A DNA stretch of 64,000 bases, taken from contig JANJTA010000026.1 in assembly GCA_024711345.1 (NCBI GenBank), forward strand, positions 61,035 through 125,034, in the 5' to 3' direction. Made by a program: the position numbers and the translations under genes. Of the stretch, positions 1 through 9,026 are shown one piece after another (the first letter of the stretch is position 1; each line of letters begins with the position of its first letter). The stretch is from Rhodanobacter sp. GTDB lineage: Bacteria; Pseudomonadota; Gammaproteobacteria; Xanthomonadales; Rhodanobacteraceae. The notes beneath the pieces are model-generated. The model did no database searches. It saw only the letters and a program-made list of their open reading frames with translations, and was not told where the DNA came from.

Positions 1-227
1 CCGTCGGGCAGCTCGTCACGATGCAGCAGCCCCTCCGCGACCAGCCGCTCCAGCACGTGCTCGATGCGCCGGCAGCTGATCTCGTAGCGCTGCCGCGGCA
101 GCCACCAGTTGACGATGCCGCGCAGGGTGTCCGCCGCCTGCGGATGGGAATGCAGGTATGCGAGTACCGAGCGCTCGACCTCCATCTCCCCTCCGCCCGC
201 CGTGCCGTGATCCGGATGCCTGGTCAT
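1..227 (-). CDS. Hypothetical winged-helix-like protein, partial (runs off left edge)
   Basis: About 75 codons are visible and the frame stays open to the window edge, so the C-terminus is missing. The ATG at 227 is preceded by GGAAGG at good spacing. An internal ATG at 185 is an alternative start. The segment WWLPRQRYEISCRRIEHVLE followed by RLVAEGLL reads like a small winged helix in which a recognition helix is followed by 'LVAEGLL'. That would suggest a DNA-binding or regulatory role, but no family is recognised. It lies downstream of, and on the same strand as, the sigma-54 activator gene. Confidence 0.6.
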   Translation of the reverse strand, partial: MTRHPDHGTAGGGEMEVERSVLAYLHSHPQAADTLRGIVNWWLPRQRYEISCRRIEHVLERLVAEGLLHRDELPD

Positions 228-436
228 GACGCCCTTCCGCATGCATGCGTGGGGACGAGGCAACATGCGTGCCACCGGCGCGGGCCGGCCGAATGGGCTG
301 CGCCAGGGCTCGGCGGCGCGCCGGGCGGCGGCAACCGGGTCAGCGACGACCCGCTTCGCCGGCGCAGTGGGGCGACTTGCACCCGGGTGCCGAGGTCCCG
401 CGCGGACTGCGCCGGACTTCACACGGAACGGGACTT

Positions 437-1426
437 TCAGTGCGAACGGAACTGCTTGGTCTCGATGCCGTGCTTCAGCAGCAGCTTGCCGAGCTGGCGG
501 CGCTCGGTGCCGGACAGGCGGGCGGCGGCGCTGATGTTGCCGCAGGCCTGCTGCATCAGCTGGGTGAGGTAATCGCGTTCGAACTGGCGGATGGCGTTCA
601 GCTTGGCCGCGCTGAAGCCCAGCTCCGGTTCGTTGGCGCGGCGTCGCAGCAGCGTTTCAGTACCGGCGAACGCCGGCTCCGCGGTCACCAGCTCGGCAAA
701 GCCGATGACATTGCCCTCGGTGGCCATGTAGGCGCGCAGCACCACGTTCTCCAGTTCGCGCACGTTGCCCGGCCAGGCATGGGCGCGCAGCGCCTGCAGG
801 GCGTCCTCGCTCCACTGGCGGGGCGGCCCGCGCAGGCGCAGGGCGACGGCGTCGAGGAAATGCCGGGCGAGCAGGACCACGTCGTCGCTGCGCTCGCGCA
901 GCGGCGGCAAACGCAGGTACAGCGCGTGCAGCCGATAGTGCAGGTCGCGGCGGAAGCGCCCGGCAGCCACCTGGCGCTCCAGGCGGGCGTTGGTGGCGGC
1001 GATGATGCGCGCGTCCGACACCCGCGCCGCGCCGCCGCCGACCGGACGGTACTCGTTGTCCTGCAGGAAGCGCAGCAAGGTCACCTGGCCCTTGTCCGAC
1101 AGCGCGTCGACCTCGTCCAGGAACAGCGTGCCGCCGCGGGCATGGTCGACCAGGCCGGGTTGGGCCTCCCTGGCGTCGGTGAAGGCGCCGCGGCCGTGGC
1201 CGAACAGCTCGTTCTCGATCAGGCTGTCGGGAATGGCGCCGCAGTTGACCGGCACGAACGGATGGTCGCGGCGGGCGCTGGCGTAGTGGATCTCGCGCGC
1301 GGCCAGCTCCTTGCCGGTGCCGGTTTCACCCTCGATCAGCACCTGCACGTCGCAGCCGGCGTAGCGCTGCAACTGCGCCCGCACCGCCTGGATTGCCTTG
1401 GATTGGCCGAGCATGACCGGCATCAT
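437..1426 (-). CDS. Sigma-54-dependent transcriptional activator (AAA+ plus Fis-type HTH, no receiver domain)
   Basis: This is a 329-aa bacterial enhancer-binding protein that would remodel RNA polymerase-sigma54 by ATP hydrolysis. Walker A GETGTGKE lies at residues 33-40 and Walker B GTLFLDE near 99-105. The C-terminal helix-turn-helix (NISAAARLSGTERRQLGKLL) is of the Fis type. The sigma54-contacting loop reads GAFTDA (residues 80-85) rather than the usual GAFTGA. There is almost nothing before the AAA+ domain, so no phosphoreceiver or ligand domain. The frame stays open upstream to 1741, but that part is not protein-like. I chose the ATG-ATG at 1426, which sits just after a G-rich stretch. 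Its target is unknown. Confidence 0.88.
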   Translation of the reverse strand: MMPVMLGQSKAIQAVRAQLQRYAGCDVQVLIEGETGTGKELAAREIHYASARRDHPFVPVNCGAIPDSLIENELFGHGRGAFTDAREAQPGLVDHARGGTLFLDEVDALSDKGQVTLLRFLQDNEYRPVGGGAARVSDARIIAATNARLERQVAAGRFRRDLHYRLHALYLRLPPLRERSDDVVLLARHFLDAVALRLRGPPRQWSEDALQALRAHAWPGNVRELENVVLRAYMATEGNVIGFAELVTAEPAFAGTETLLRRRANEPELGFSAAKLNAIRQFERDYLTQLMQQACGNISAAARLSGTERRQLGKLLLKHGIETKQFRSH

Positions 1427-1922
1427 CCGCCCCCGGAGTAACCAGCAAGAACCGCCGCACGCCAGTTGTCCGGCGTGCCGTGAACCCCCCTGGTACCCAT
1501 CGCGAATCGGCCCTGGCGCATCGGACCATCGGCGACGATGGAGTATGCGCAGTTTCGATGCTGCAGTCCAAGGATGTTCCTGCTGTCGTCTTCGGCTGCT
1601 GTCCGTGTAGTACCTGCACGCCTGCCGGCGTAGTACGTCGCCCTCTGCCGCCGCGGGAACGGCTGCCGGCCACCACCCTGCCAGTTCGCGCGCCCGGCAG
1701 GCCGCCGGCGGCGCGGCACGATGCCGCGGATCGGCTCGCAAGCGCCGCCGGACAGGCGCAGTGCGGGCCGCTCGCGTATCCTAGGCCACGTCGCCGCGTC
1801 CACCCCGGCGCTCGCAAGGCACCGCGGCCACGGCCGCCCTCCCCGCGAGTCTCCATCTCCGGTCTGCCGGATGGCTTGGCGTGCGACTTCCCCGACAGCG
1901 CAACAAGGCGAGACGACCGACC
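1427..1922. other. Intergenic region between divergent sigma-54 activator and ferredoxin-NADP reductase genes
   Basis: About 500 bp with no convincing gene. The open frames here are extensions or shadows of the neighbours. Two copies of GTAGTAC lie near 1608 and 1630. The stretch around 1775-1785 (cgtatcctag) could be a -10 region for the rightward gene. No clear -12/-24 sigma-54 promoter was seen. Confidence 0.4.
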
Positions 1923-2684
1923 ATGGTGGCAATGGCAACCGAGCACGTGATCGACGTGCGGCACTGGAACGACAACCTGTTCTCCTTCCGCACCACGCGC
2001 GACCCCGGCTTCCGCTTCGACAGCGGCCAGTTCGTGATGATCGGGCTGGAAACGGAAGGGCGCCCGCTGCTGCGCGCGTACTCGATCGCCAGCGCCAGCT
2101 GGGAGGAGCACCTGGAATTCTTCTCGATCAAGGTGCCGAACGGCCCGCTCACCTCGCGCCTGCAGCACCTGCAGCCCGGCGACCCGCTGATCGTCACGCG
2201 CAAACCCACCGGCACCCTGGTGCTGACCGATCTCAAGCCCGGCAAGCATCTGTACCTGCTCGGCACCGGCACCGGGCTGGCGCCGTTCATGAGCGTCATC
2301 CGCGACCCGGACACCTACGAGCGCTTCGACCAGATCGTGCTGGCCCACGGCGTGCGCCGGGTCGAGGACCTCGCCTACGCCGACTACCTGGAAAACCAGC
2401 TGCCGCAGCATGACTACCTGGGCGAGCTGGTGCGCGAGAAGCTGATCTACTACCCCACCGTGACGCGCGAGCCGTTCCGCCACCAGGGCCGGATCACCGA
2501 CGCGATCGTCAACGGCGCGCTGAGCGCGGCGACCGGCCTGCCGCCGCTGAACCCGGCCACCGACCGCGTGATGCTGTGCGGCAGCCCGGCCATGCTGGAC
2601 GACCTCAGCGCCCTGCTCGACGGCCGCGGCTTCCACGCCTCGCCGCGCACGCGCGAACCGGGCGACTACGTGATCGAGCGGGCT
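1923..2684 (+). CDS. fpr: Ferredoxin--NADP(+) reductase (FAD-dependent); normal stop codon missing
   Basis: The protein transfers electrons between NADPH and ferredoxin or flavodoxin in the cytoplasm. The FAD-binding RAYS motif is at residues 51-54, the NADP-binding GTGTGLAPF at 114-122, and CGSPAML lies near residue 220. These match bacterial subclass I reductases of about 258 aa. The ATG at 1923 gives the family-like N-terminus, with AAGG 14 nt upstream. Family proteins end in VIERAFVEK or similar. Here the match stops at VIERA (2684), after which the frame continues without a stop to 5033, through DUF456 in another frame and into the DUF885 gene in phase. The coordinates given cover only the conserved part. 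A small indel near 2682 is the likely cause. Confidence 0.85.
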
Positions 2685-2709
2685 CCTACTTCTTGTTCGC
2701 CGGAACACC

Positions 2710-3192
2710 ATGCTCGATATCGCGCTCTACATCCTCGCCGCGCTGCTCATCCTCGGCGGCCTCGCCGGCACCGTGCTGCCGATGCTGCCGGGCATCCCGA
2801 TGATCTTCGGCGGCATCTGGCTGGTCGCCGCGGTGGACGGCTACCGGCATCTGGGCCTGGGCTGGCTGCTGGTGATCGGCGCGCTCGGCGCGCTCGGCGT
2901 GCTGGTCGACTTCGTCGCCGGCACGCTGGGCGCCAAGCGGGTCGGCGCCAGTCCGCGCGCGCTGTGGGGCGCCACGCTCGGCACCGTGGTCGGCATGTTC
3001 CTGGGCATCCCGGGGCTGATCCTGGGACCGTTCGTCGGCGCGCTGCTGGGCGAGCTCAGCGCCGGCGCCAGCGTGCTGCGCTCGACCCACGTCGGCGCCG
3101 GCACCTGGCTCGGCCTGCTCGCCGGCACCCTGGTCAAGCTGGTGATCTCGTTCTTGATGGTCGGCCTGTTCGGCCTGGCCATGCTGTTCTAG
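2710..3192 (+). CDS. DUF456 family membrane protein
   Basis: A 160-aa hydrophobic protein with several Gly/Ala/Leu-rich membrane segments. It has the layout of DUF456 proteins: an N-terminal hairpin containing PMLPGIPMIFGG, a central VDFVAGTLGAKR-like turn, and LGIPGLILGPFVGALLGE. No biochemical function is established for the family. It starts 26 bp after the end of the recognisable reductase homology, with CCGGA before the ATG, and probably shares its transcript. Confidence 0.85.
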   Translation: MLDIALYILAALLILGGLAGTVLPMLPGIPMIFGGIWLVAAVDGYRHLGLGWLLVIGALGALGVLVDFVAGTLGAKRVGASPRALWGATLGTVVGMFLGIPGLILGPFVGALLGELSAGASVLRSTHVGAGTWLGLLAGTLVKLVISFLMVGLFGLAMLF

Positions 3193-3260
3193 ACCTCCGG
3201 CACAGGCGCGCGCAAACCCTCCGCGCGTACGCTGCGCCGGTCATCCACGGAGGAAAACCC

Positions 3261-5033
3261 ATGCGCAAGATCCTCGCCCTCGCCCTGGTCGTCACCCTGA
3301 CCGCCGCCGGAGCGCTGCACGCACAGAACGCCCCCGCCGCATGGATCGAGCGCAGCAACGCCGACGCCAAGGTGCTGCTGGATACCATCGCCCGCTTCAG
3401 TCCGGAGTTCGCCAGCCAGGTCGGCCTGCCCGGCTACGACGGCAAGGTGACGGACCTGAAGCCCGGCATCGACGAGCGCTCGCGTGCCGCGCTGGTGCAG
3501 GCCAGGGACAGGCTCGGCAAGCTGCTCGCCACGGAGCAGGATCCGAACGTGCGCGAGGACCTCAAGATCATGATCGAGGCCGCCGCGCAGCAGATCGAAG
3601 GCATCGACCTCCACCGCAAGTACCTGCTGCCCTACCACGACGTCGGCTCGCTGGTCTTCGGCGGCGAGTTCGTCCTGCTCAAGGACGACGTCGATGCCGC
3701 GCGCCGCCCCGCCGCGCTCGCGCGCCTGCAGTGCTACGTCGGCACCGCGCCGGGCTGCACGCCGATCGTCGAGCAGGCCAAGGCGTTGACCGCGGCGCGG
3801 CTGGGCGACCAGGCGCTGCTCGGTCCCTACCAGGGCGAGGTCGAGCAGAAGCTGGCCAACACGTCGCGCTACGTCGAGGGCATCCGCCAGCTGTTCGCCA
3901 AGTACAAGCTCGACACGCCCGAGGGCAAGGCCGCGCTCGACGCGCTCGATGCACAGCTGAAGGCCTACGACGCCTGGGTGCGCAGCACCGTGCTGCCGCG
4001 CGCGCGCAGCGACTTCCGCCTGCCCGAGCCGCTGTACGCCTACCGCCTGCGCCAGGTCGGCATCGACATCCCGCCCCAGCAGCTGATGAAGCAGGCCGAG
4101 CTGGAGTTCATGGAGCTGCGCGGCATGATGCAGGCGATGGCGCCGACGGTGGCCAGGGCCGAGGGCATCCGCGCCAGCGACTACCGCGACGTGCTCAAGG
4201 CGCTCAAGCGGCAGCAGCTCAGCCGCGACCAGGTCGAGCCGTGGTACCACGAGGTGCTCGGCCACATCGAGGACATCATCCGCCGCGAACGCATCGTCAC
4301 CCTGCCGCAGCGCCAGATGCAGATGCGCGTGGCCTCGGAGGCCGAGTCCGCGGCGCAGCCGGCGCCGCACATGGATCCGCCGCCGTTCCTCAACAATCAC
4401 GGCGAGCGCGGCACCTTCGTGCTGACCATGGGCAACCCGGCGGCGAACGGCGACAAGAGCCAGGCCTACGACGACTTCACCTTCAAGGCCGCTGCCTGGA
4501 CGCTGACCGCGCACGAGGGCCGGCCCGGCCACGAGCTGCAGTTCGCCGCGATGGTCGAGCGCGGCGTGTCGCTGGCGCGCAGCCTGTTCGCCTTCAACAG
4601 CGTCAACGTGGAAGGCTGGGCGCTGTACGCGGAATCGGAGATGCTGCCGTACGAGCCGCCGGCCGGCCAGTTCGCCGCGCTGCAGGCGCGACTGCAGCGC
4701 GCCGCCCGCGCCTACCTGGACCCGATGCTCAACCTGGGTCTGATCACGCCCGAGCGCGCGCACCAGGTGCTGGTGCACGAGGTCGGCCTGTCCGAGCCGA
4801 TGGCGCGGCAGGAGATCGACCGCTACACCTTCCGCGCGCCCGGCCAGGCCACCGCGTACTTCTACGGCTACCTGCGCCTGCAGCAGCTGCGCCTGCAGAC
4901 CGAATTGGCGCTGGGCCCGAAGTTCGACCGCCTGGCCTTCAACGACTTCGTGATCGGCCAGGGCCTGCTGCCGCCGGAGCAGCTGGCCGAGGCGGTGCGC
5001 ACGCAGTTCGTGCCGGCGCAGCGCAAGCACTGA
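3261..5033 (+). CDS. DUF885 family secreted metallopeptidase-like protein
   Basis: 590 aa with a Sec signal peptide (residues 1-22, ending LHAQ), so exported to the periplasm. The zinc-site motif HEGRPGHE (HExxxGH type) lies near residue 418, with downstream EGWALYAE supplying the expected third glutamate. Both are hallmarks of DUF885 proteins, which are thought to be peptidases. The ATG at 3261 follows a strong GGAGG. The frame is in phase with the upstream reductase frame, but the signal peptide and ribosome-binding site show that this is its own gene. Confidence 0.9.
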   Translation: MRKILALALVVTLTAAGALHAQNAPAAWIERSNADAKVLLDTIARFSPEFASQVGLPGYDGKVTDLKPGIDERSRAALVQARDRLGKLLATEQDPNVREDLKIMIEAAAQQIEGIDLHRKYLLPYHDVGSLVFGGEFVLLKDDVDAARRPAALARLQCYVGTAPGCTPIVEQAKALTAARLGDQALLGPYQGEVEQKLANTSRYVEGIRQLFAKYKLDTPEGKAALDALDAQLKAYDAWVRSTVLPRARSDFRLPEPLYAYRLRQVGIDIPPQQLMKQAELEFMELRGMMQAMAPTVARAEGIRASDYRDVLKALKRQQLSRDQVEPWYHEVLGHIEDIIRRERIVTLPQRQMQMRVASEAESAAQPAPHMDPPPFLNNHGERGTFVLTMGNPAANGDKSQAYDDFTFKAAAWTLTAHEGRPGHELQFAAMVERGVSLARSLFAFNSVNVEGWALYAESEMLPYEPPAGQFAALQARLQRAARAYLDPMLNLGLITPERAHQVLVHEVGLSEPMARQEIDRYTFRAPGQATAYFYGYLRLQQLRLQTELALGPKFDRLAFNDFVIGQGLLPPEQLAEAVRTQFVPAQRKH

Positions 5034-5036
5034 GCA

Positions 5037-5372
5037 TCAGCGCCGCGCGCTCTTCGCCAGCCAGCGGGCAAGCCGGGCGGTGTCGCGGCCGAGCGCGGCG
5101 GGCAGCACGATGTAGTAGTGCCGGCTCGGCGCCGCGCCGGGTTTCGCGACCAGCCGCGCGGCGCCTTCGAGCCGCAGCAGCGCCGGCTGGTCGGCCGGCG
5201 CCAGTTTCAGGGCCAGCCCGTCCGCGCTCAGCCACGCGCACGGCTGCTCGTCGAGGTACGCCATCAGCCCGCCGAACATCGGCCTGAAGCGCAAGTCGTG
5301 CGGCCGGCCCAGGTGGGTGGCCGCATCCTCCAGTTCGCGGCGCAGGACCGCAAGGCCTGGCGGCGCGCTCAC
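5037..5372 (-). CDS. TfoX N-terminal domain family protein
   Basis: 111 aa. The segment RPMFGGLMAYLDEQPCAWLS matches the TfoX/Sxy N-terminal fold (MFGG...Y....FA.i). There is no C-terminal TfoX domain, so a competence role should not be assumed. The GTG start at 5372 overlaps the stop of the HlyIII gene in the sequence GTGA, which implies translational coupling. A longer open frame upstream is only the antisense-like shadow of HlyIII. Confidence 0.75.
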   Translation of the reverse strand: MSAPPGLAVLRRELEDAATHLGRPHDLRFRPMFGGLMAYLDEQPCAWLSADGLALKLAPADQPALLRLEGAARLVAKPGAAPSRHYYIVLPAALGRDTARLARWLAKSARR

Positions 5373-6034
5373 GCCGGGTCGGGAATCACGTACAGCAGCA
5401 CGGCAAGGAAGTGCAGCACGCTGCCGGCCAGCACGAACCCGTGCCACAGCGCGTGGTGGTACGGCAGTCGCCGCCACAGGTAGAACGGCACGCCCAGCGT
5501 GTAGGCCAGCCCGCCGGCCAGCAGCAGCGCGGTGCCGCCCGCCTGCAGGTGTTCGCTGAGCGGCTCGAACGCGACCATGCCGATCCAGCCCATGCCCACG
5601 TACAGCAGCACTGCCAGTTTGCGGTGGCGCCCGAGCAGGCCCAGCTCCAGCGCACTGCCGGCCAGTGCCAGCGCCCACACTGCCACGAACAGGCCCCAAC
5701 CCCACGCGCCGGGCAGCGCGACCAGGGTGAACGGGGTATAGGTGCCGGCGATCAGCACGTAGATCGCGATGTGGTCGAGCGCGCGCAGTGTCGGCTTGGC
5801 CGCCGCCAGCGGAATCGAGTGGTACAGCGTGGAGGCGGTGTACAGCAGCACCAGCGAGGTGCCGAACACCGCGCAGGCCACCACCGTCAGCGCATTGCCG
5901 TGCAACGCGGCGAACGCCACCAGCGTCGCCAGCCCGGCGATGCTGAGCACGATGCCGAGGCCGTGCACGATGCTGCTGGCCAGCTCGTCGCCGAAGCTGT
6001 AGCGGGGAATCGCCGCAACGGAGGTGGCGGACAT
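5369..6034 (-). CDS. Hemolysin III (PAQR) family membrane protein
   Basis: 221 aa with seven predicted membrane segments. It carries the family's conserved polar residues: STLYHS near segment 2-3, LDH followed by AGTYTPF, and HALWHGFVLAGSVLHF at the C-terminus. PAQR proteins are putative zinc-dependent membrane hydrolases. The old name hemolysin should not be read as a toxin function. It is the first gene of a two-gene unit with the TfoX-like protein. Confidence 0.92.
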   Translation of the reverse strand: MSATSVAAIPRYSFGDELASSIVHGLGIVLSIAGLATLVAFAALHGNALTVVACAVFGTSLVLLYTASTLYHSIPLAAAKPTLRALDHIAIYVLIAGTYTPFTLVALPGAWGWGLFVAVWALALAGSALELGLLGRHRKLAVLLYVGMGWIGMVAFEPLSEHLQAGGTALLLAGGLAYTLGVPFYLWRRLPYHHALWHGFVLAGSVLHFLAVLLYVIPDPA

Positions 6035-6243
6035 GGCGTGGCTCCCGGATCAGGTTCGTGCCTACCTTAGCGGCTGCGCCGGCGCTTGCCTACCGCACGG
6101 CGCGACACGGCCAGCCATTTGGCCGTCCAGCCGTCCACTTGCGCAGGCTCGTTGCACAGGCATACGCTGCAGTCGCGGCGACACGATCCCCCTGCCCGCG
6201 CAGCGTGGCCGCCGCGATACCCCACCGAAGTCAGGAGGTCGCC

Positions 6244-6891
6244 ATGTCGTCCGCAAGCCTGGCCGTTGCTCATCGTCCCCACCCCGACCGCATCGCCGCC
6301 ATCAGCGCGGCGATCGCACTCAACCTGGTCGTGATCGTGATCGCCTCGCGACCGAGCGCCCCGGCGCTGTTCCACGCGATCGGACAGATCAACCCGATAC
6401 CCAGGCTCCGTCTGGACGAACCGAAGCCGCCTGCGCCGCTGCCGCCGGTGGTGATGAAACCCCTGCCGCATCCGCCCGCCGCCGCCGTCGCGCACCCGCG
6501 GGCGCCGCCGGTCAGCCCGCCGGTCGCTGCGCCCATCGCTGAGGGCAACGTCGCCGCGCCGCCGGCGACGCCGACGGTGCTGCCGGCGGCGCCCGGCCCG
6601 GCCGCGGCGGCGCCGGTCGAGGCCAGCCTGGCCTATCGCTCGGCCCCGCTGCGCTTCCCCACCCGCGCCCTGCAGCAGCGCATGCACGGCACGGTGCTGC
6701 TGCGCGTGCTGGTGGATGAGACCGGCAAGCCGGTGCAGGTGGCGGTGGAGCGCGGCAGCGGCTACCTGCTGCTCGACCGCAGCGCCGCCGAACAGGTGCT
6801 GGCCGGCTGGCAATTCCAGCCGGCGATGGTGGACGGGCGGCCGGTGCGCGCCTGGGCGCGGGTGCCGGTGACCTTCGACCTGCGCGACTAG
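6244..6891 (+). CDS. Energy transducer TonB family protein
   Basis: 215 aa. A single N-terminal membrane anchor (about residues 17-35) is followed by a long Pro/Ala-rich spacer (about 50-125). The C-terminal TonB domain contains YRSAPLRFPTRALQQRMHGT, GTVLLRVLVDETGK and a closing WQFQPAMVDGRPV. It would couple the proton motive force to outer-membrane receptors, probably with ExbB/ExbD encoded elsewhere. AGGAGGT lies 5 bp before the ATG. A very strong hairpin follows the stop. Confidence 0.9.
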   Translation: MSSASLAVAHRPHPDRIAAISAAIALNLVVIVIASRPSAPALFHAIGQINPIPRLRLDEPKPPAPLPPVVMKPLPHPPAAAVAHPRAPPVSPPVAAPIAEGNVAAPPATPTVLPAAPGPAAAAPVEASLAYRSAPLRFPTRALQQRMHGTVLLRVLVDETGKPVQVAVERGSGYLLLDRSAAEQVLAGWQFQPAMVDGRPVRAWARVPVTFDLRD

Positions 6892-6901
6892 CGCGTTCGA
6901 C

Positions 6902-6943
6902 GCGCAGCGCCCGGCCGGTAACCGCACCGGCCGGGCGCTGCGC
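6902..6943. terminator. Very stable hairpin after tonB-like gene
   Basis: Perfect 17-bp inverted arms (6902-6918 and 6927-6943) enclose an 8-nt loop. No T-run follows on either strand, so it is a terminator-like or mRNA-stabilising structure rather than a textbook intrinsic terminator. Confidence 0.6.
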
Positions 6944-7029
6944 CGGGGCCGTCGAGACACCGTCGGCTTACGCCCCTTTAACGATACGCATGCTCCACTG
7001 GCGCCCGTTCACCCTGCCAGGTTCCACGC

Positions 7030-7608
7030 ATGGGCAAGTACCAGCATCTCCTGAAAACCCTGCGCGCGATCGCGCTCGAGCACACCGCCGTCGAACACCC
7101 CGATCTCGCCAGCATGGCGCGCGAACTGGGGCGCGCGGTGCACCAGGATGCCGCGGTGCTGACTGCCCGGCTGGCCGAGCTGCAGCAGCGCCGGCACGGT
7201 TTCGAACGCTGGCAGCTGGCCGAGCGCAACAAGCCACCGGTCAACGTGCTGGTACTGGCCTGGCCGCCGAACCATGCCACGCCGGTGCACGACCATGCCG
7301 GCCTGTGGGGTCTGGAAATGTCCCTGGTGGGCGCGCTCGAGGTGCAGTCGTACGAACGCGCCACCGATTCCGGCGAACTGAGCCTGCAGGGCCGCCATTG
7401 GCTCGGCCCCGGCGACGGCTTCTGGTTCGAGAGCGACCGCGCGCAGGCCTACCGCTGCCGCAACCTGTCGCGGCACGACACCGCGCTGTCGCTGCACGTC
7501 TACGGCGGCGAGCTGGCCGGGCACCTGGTCGGCGCGCAGGCCGAACCGGTCAGCCGCTGGATGGCGCCGCCGCGACGCAGCGTCATTGCCGGCCGCCTGT
7601 CCGGCTGA
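7030..7608 (+). CDS. Cysteine dioxygenase family protein (cupin thiol dioxygenase)
   Basis: 192 aa. The cupin iron-site motifs are visible: TPVHDHAGLWG near residues 84-93 supplies two histidines and SLHVYGG near 156 the third. The family oxidises cysteine, or 3-mercaptopropionate, to the sulfinic acid with a mononuclear iron. Length fits bacterial members. Which thiol is used cannot be told from sequence alone. It is followed 31 bp later by an FAD/NAD-binding protein. Confidence 0.85.
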   Translation: MGKYQHLLKTLRAIALEHTAVEHPDLASMARELGRAVHQDAAVLTARLAELQQRRHGFERWQLAERNKPPVNVLVLAWPPNHATPVHDHAGLWGLEMSLVGALEVQSYERATDSGELSLQGRHWLGPGDGFWFESDRAQAYRCRNLSRHDTALSLHVYGGELAGHLVGAQAEPVSRWMAPPRRSVIAGRLSG

Positions 7609-7639
7609 CCCGCCCGCCACCGCACGCACGGGGGAGCCC

Positions 7640-9007
7640 ATGTTTCGACGGGTCGCCATCATCGGCGGCGGCGCCGCCGCCGCCACGCTGCTCAGCGAAC
7701 TGCTGGAACGCGAATCGGCGCAGCCGCTGCAGCTGGACTGGTTCACCGGCGGCGGCACGCCGGCGCGCGGGGTGGCCTACGGCACCGCCTCGGAGCGCCA
7801 TCTGCTGAACGTGCGCGCGGCCTCGATGAGCATGTTCGCCGGCAAGCCGCGCGGCTTCCTGGATTTCGTGCAGCGCGACGACCCCGCCATCGCCGGCACC
7901 GACTTCCTGCCGCGCCACCGCTACGGCGACTACCTCGAGGCGGAGGTGGCGCGCGCGCTGCAGCACGGCAAGACGCGCGGGCACCACGTCAACATCCTCC
8001 CGTTCGTGGTCGATGCGCTGGTGCCCGAGCGTGACGGCGTCACCGTGATCCACGGCGAAGAAAGCCATCGTGCCGACGCCGCCGTGCTGGCGCTGGGCGC
8101 GCTGCCCCCGCAGCCGCTGGCCGGGGTCGACGCCGCCGCGCTCGCCAGCGGCCGCTACGTGGTCGACCCGTGGCCGCTGCTGGCCCGCGCCGCCGAGTTG
8201 CAGCCGCCGCCGCGCAAGGTGGTGCTGATCGGGCTGGGACTGACCGCGGTCGACGTGCTGCTGGAACTGTCCGTGCAGTGGTCGCAGGCCACGTTCGTCG
8301 CGATCTCCCGCCACGGCCGCTTGCCGGAGGCGCACCTCCCCGCGGCAGCCGCCCCCAGCGGCGACGGCGCCGAGCTGGTCGAGGCGATGCATGACGCGCC
8401 GGAGATCCGCCGCTGGATGCGCCTGCTGCGCGAGGCGATCGCGCAGGAAGGCACCGAGTGGCGCGCCGTGGTGGACAGCCTGCGCCCGCATCTGCCGGCG
8501 CTGTGGGCCGAGCTGTCGCCGGAGCAGCGCGCGCGCTTCATGCGCCATGCGCGCTGGGCGTGGGAGCGCGTGCGCCACCGCATGCCGCCGCAGGTGCACG
8601 AGGCGATCGCGGCGCTCGAACGCGACGGCCGGCTGCAGCGCCAGCGCGGACGCGTGCAGGCGGTGGCGCTGGCCGGCGACGCGCTGCGCCTGACCGTGGG
8701 CCACGCCGGCGCCAGCCACACGCTGGATGCCGACCTGGTGATCCAGACGGTGGGCCTGGAGACCGACCTGCGCCGCTGCAACCACCGGCTGCTCAGCCAG
8801 CTGCTCACCAACGCCCACATCGCACCCGATCCGCTCGGCCTCGGCGTGCAGGCCGACAGCGACGGCCACCTGCGCTACGGCGAGCGCTGCTGGCCGAACC
8901 TGTTCGCCATCGGCAGCCTGCTGCGCGGCACTTTGTGGGAATCCACCGCGATGCCGGAAATCCGCCAGCAGGCGCGCCACCTGGCCGACCAGCTGCTGGG
9001 CGACTGA
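7640..9007 (+). CDS. FAD/NAD(P)-binding protein (PF13454-type oxidoreductase)
   Basis: 455 aa. The dinucleotide-binding motif IIGGGAAAATLL starts at residue 6. The sequence GVAYGT followed by HLLNVRA and a second nucleotide motif VVLIGLGLTAVD are typical of the HcrA/YdhS-like FAD-NAD(P)-binding family. Substrate and partner are unknown. GGGGAG precedes the ATG. It lies between the cysteine dioxygenase and the phospholipase D-like gene on the same strand, in a run of closely spaced genes. Confidence 0.88.
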   Translation: MFRRVAIIGGGAAAATLLSELLERESAQPLQLDWFTGGGTPARGVAYGTASERHLLNVRAASMSMFAGKPRGFLDFVQRDDPAIAGTDFLPRHRYGDYLEAEVARALQHGKTRGHHVNILPFVVDALVPERDGVTVIHGEESHRADAAVLALGALPPQPLAGVDAAALASGRYVVDPWPLLARAAELQPPPRKVVLIGLGLTAVDVLLELSVQWSQATFVAISRHGRLPEAHLPAAAAPSGDGAELVEAMHDAPEIRRWMRLLREAIAQEGTEWRAVVDSLRPHLPALWAELSPEQRARFMRHARWAWERVRHRMPPQVHEAIAALERDGRLQRQRGRVQAVALAGDALRLTVGHAGASHTLDADLVIQTVGLETDLRRCNHRLLSQLLTNAHIAPDPLGLGVQADSDGHLRYGERCWPNLFAIGSLLRGTLWESTAMPEIRQQARHLADQLLGD

Positions 9008-9026
9008 GCAGCCCGCGGCGCCCGCG

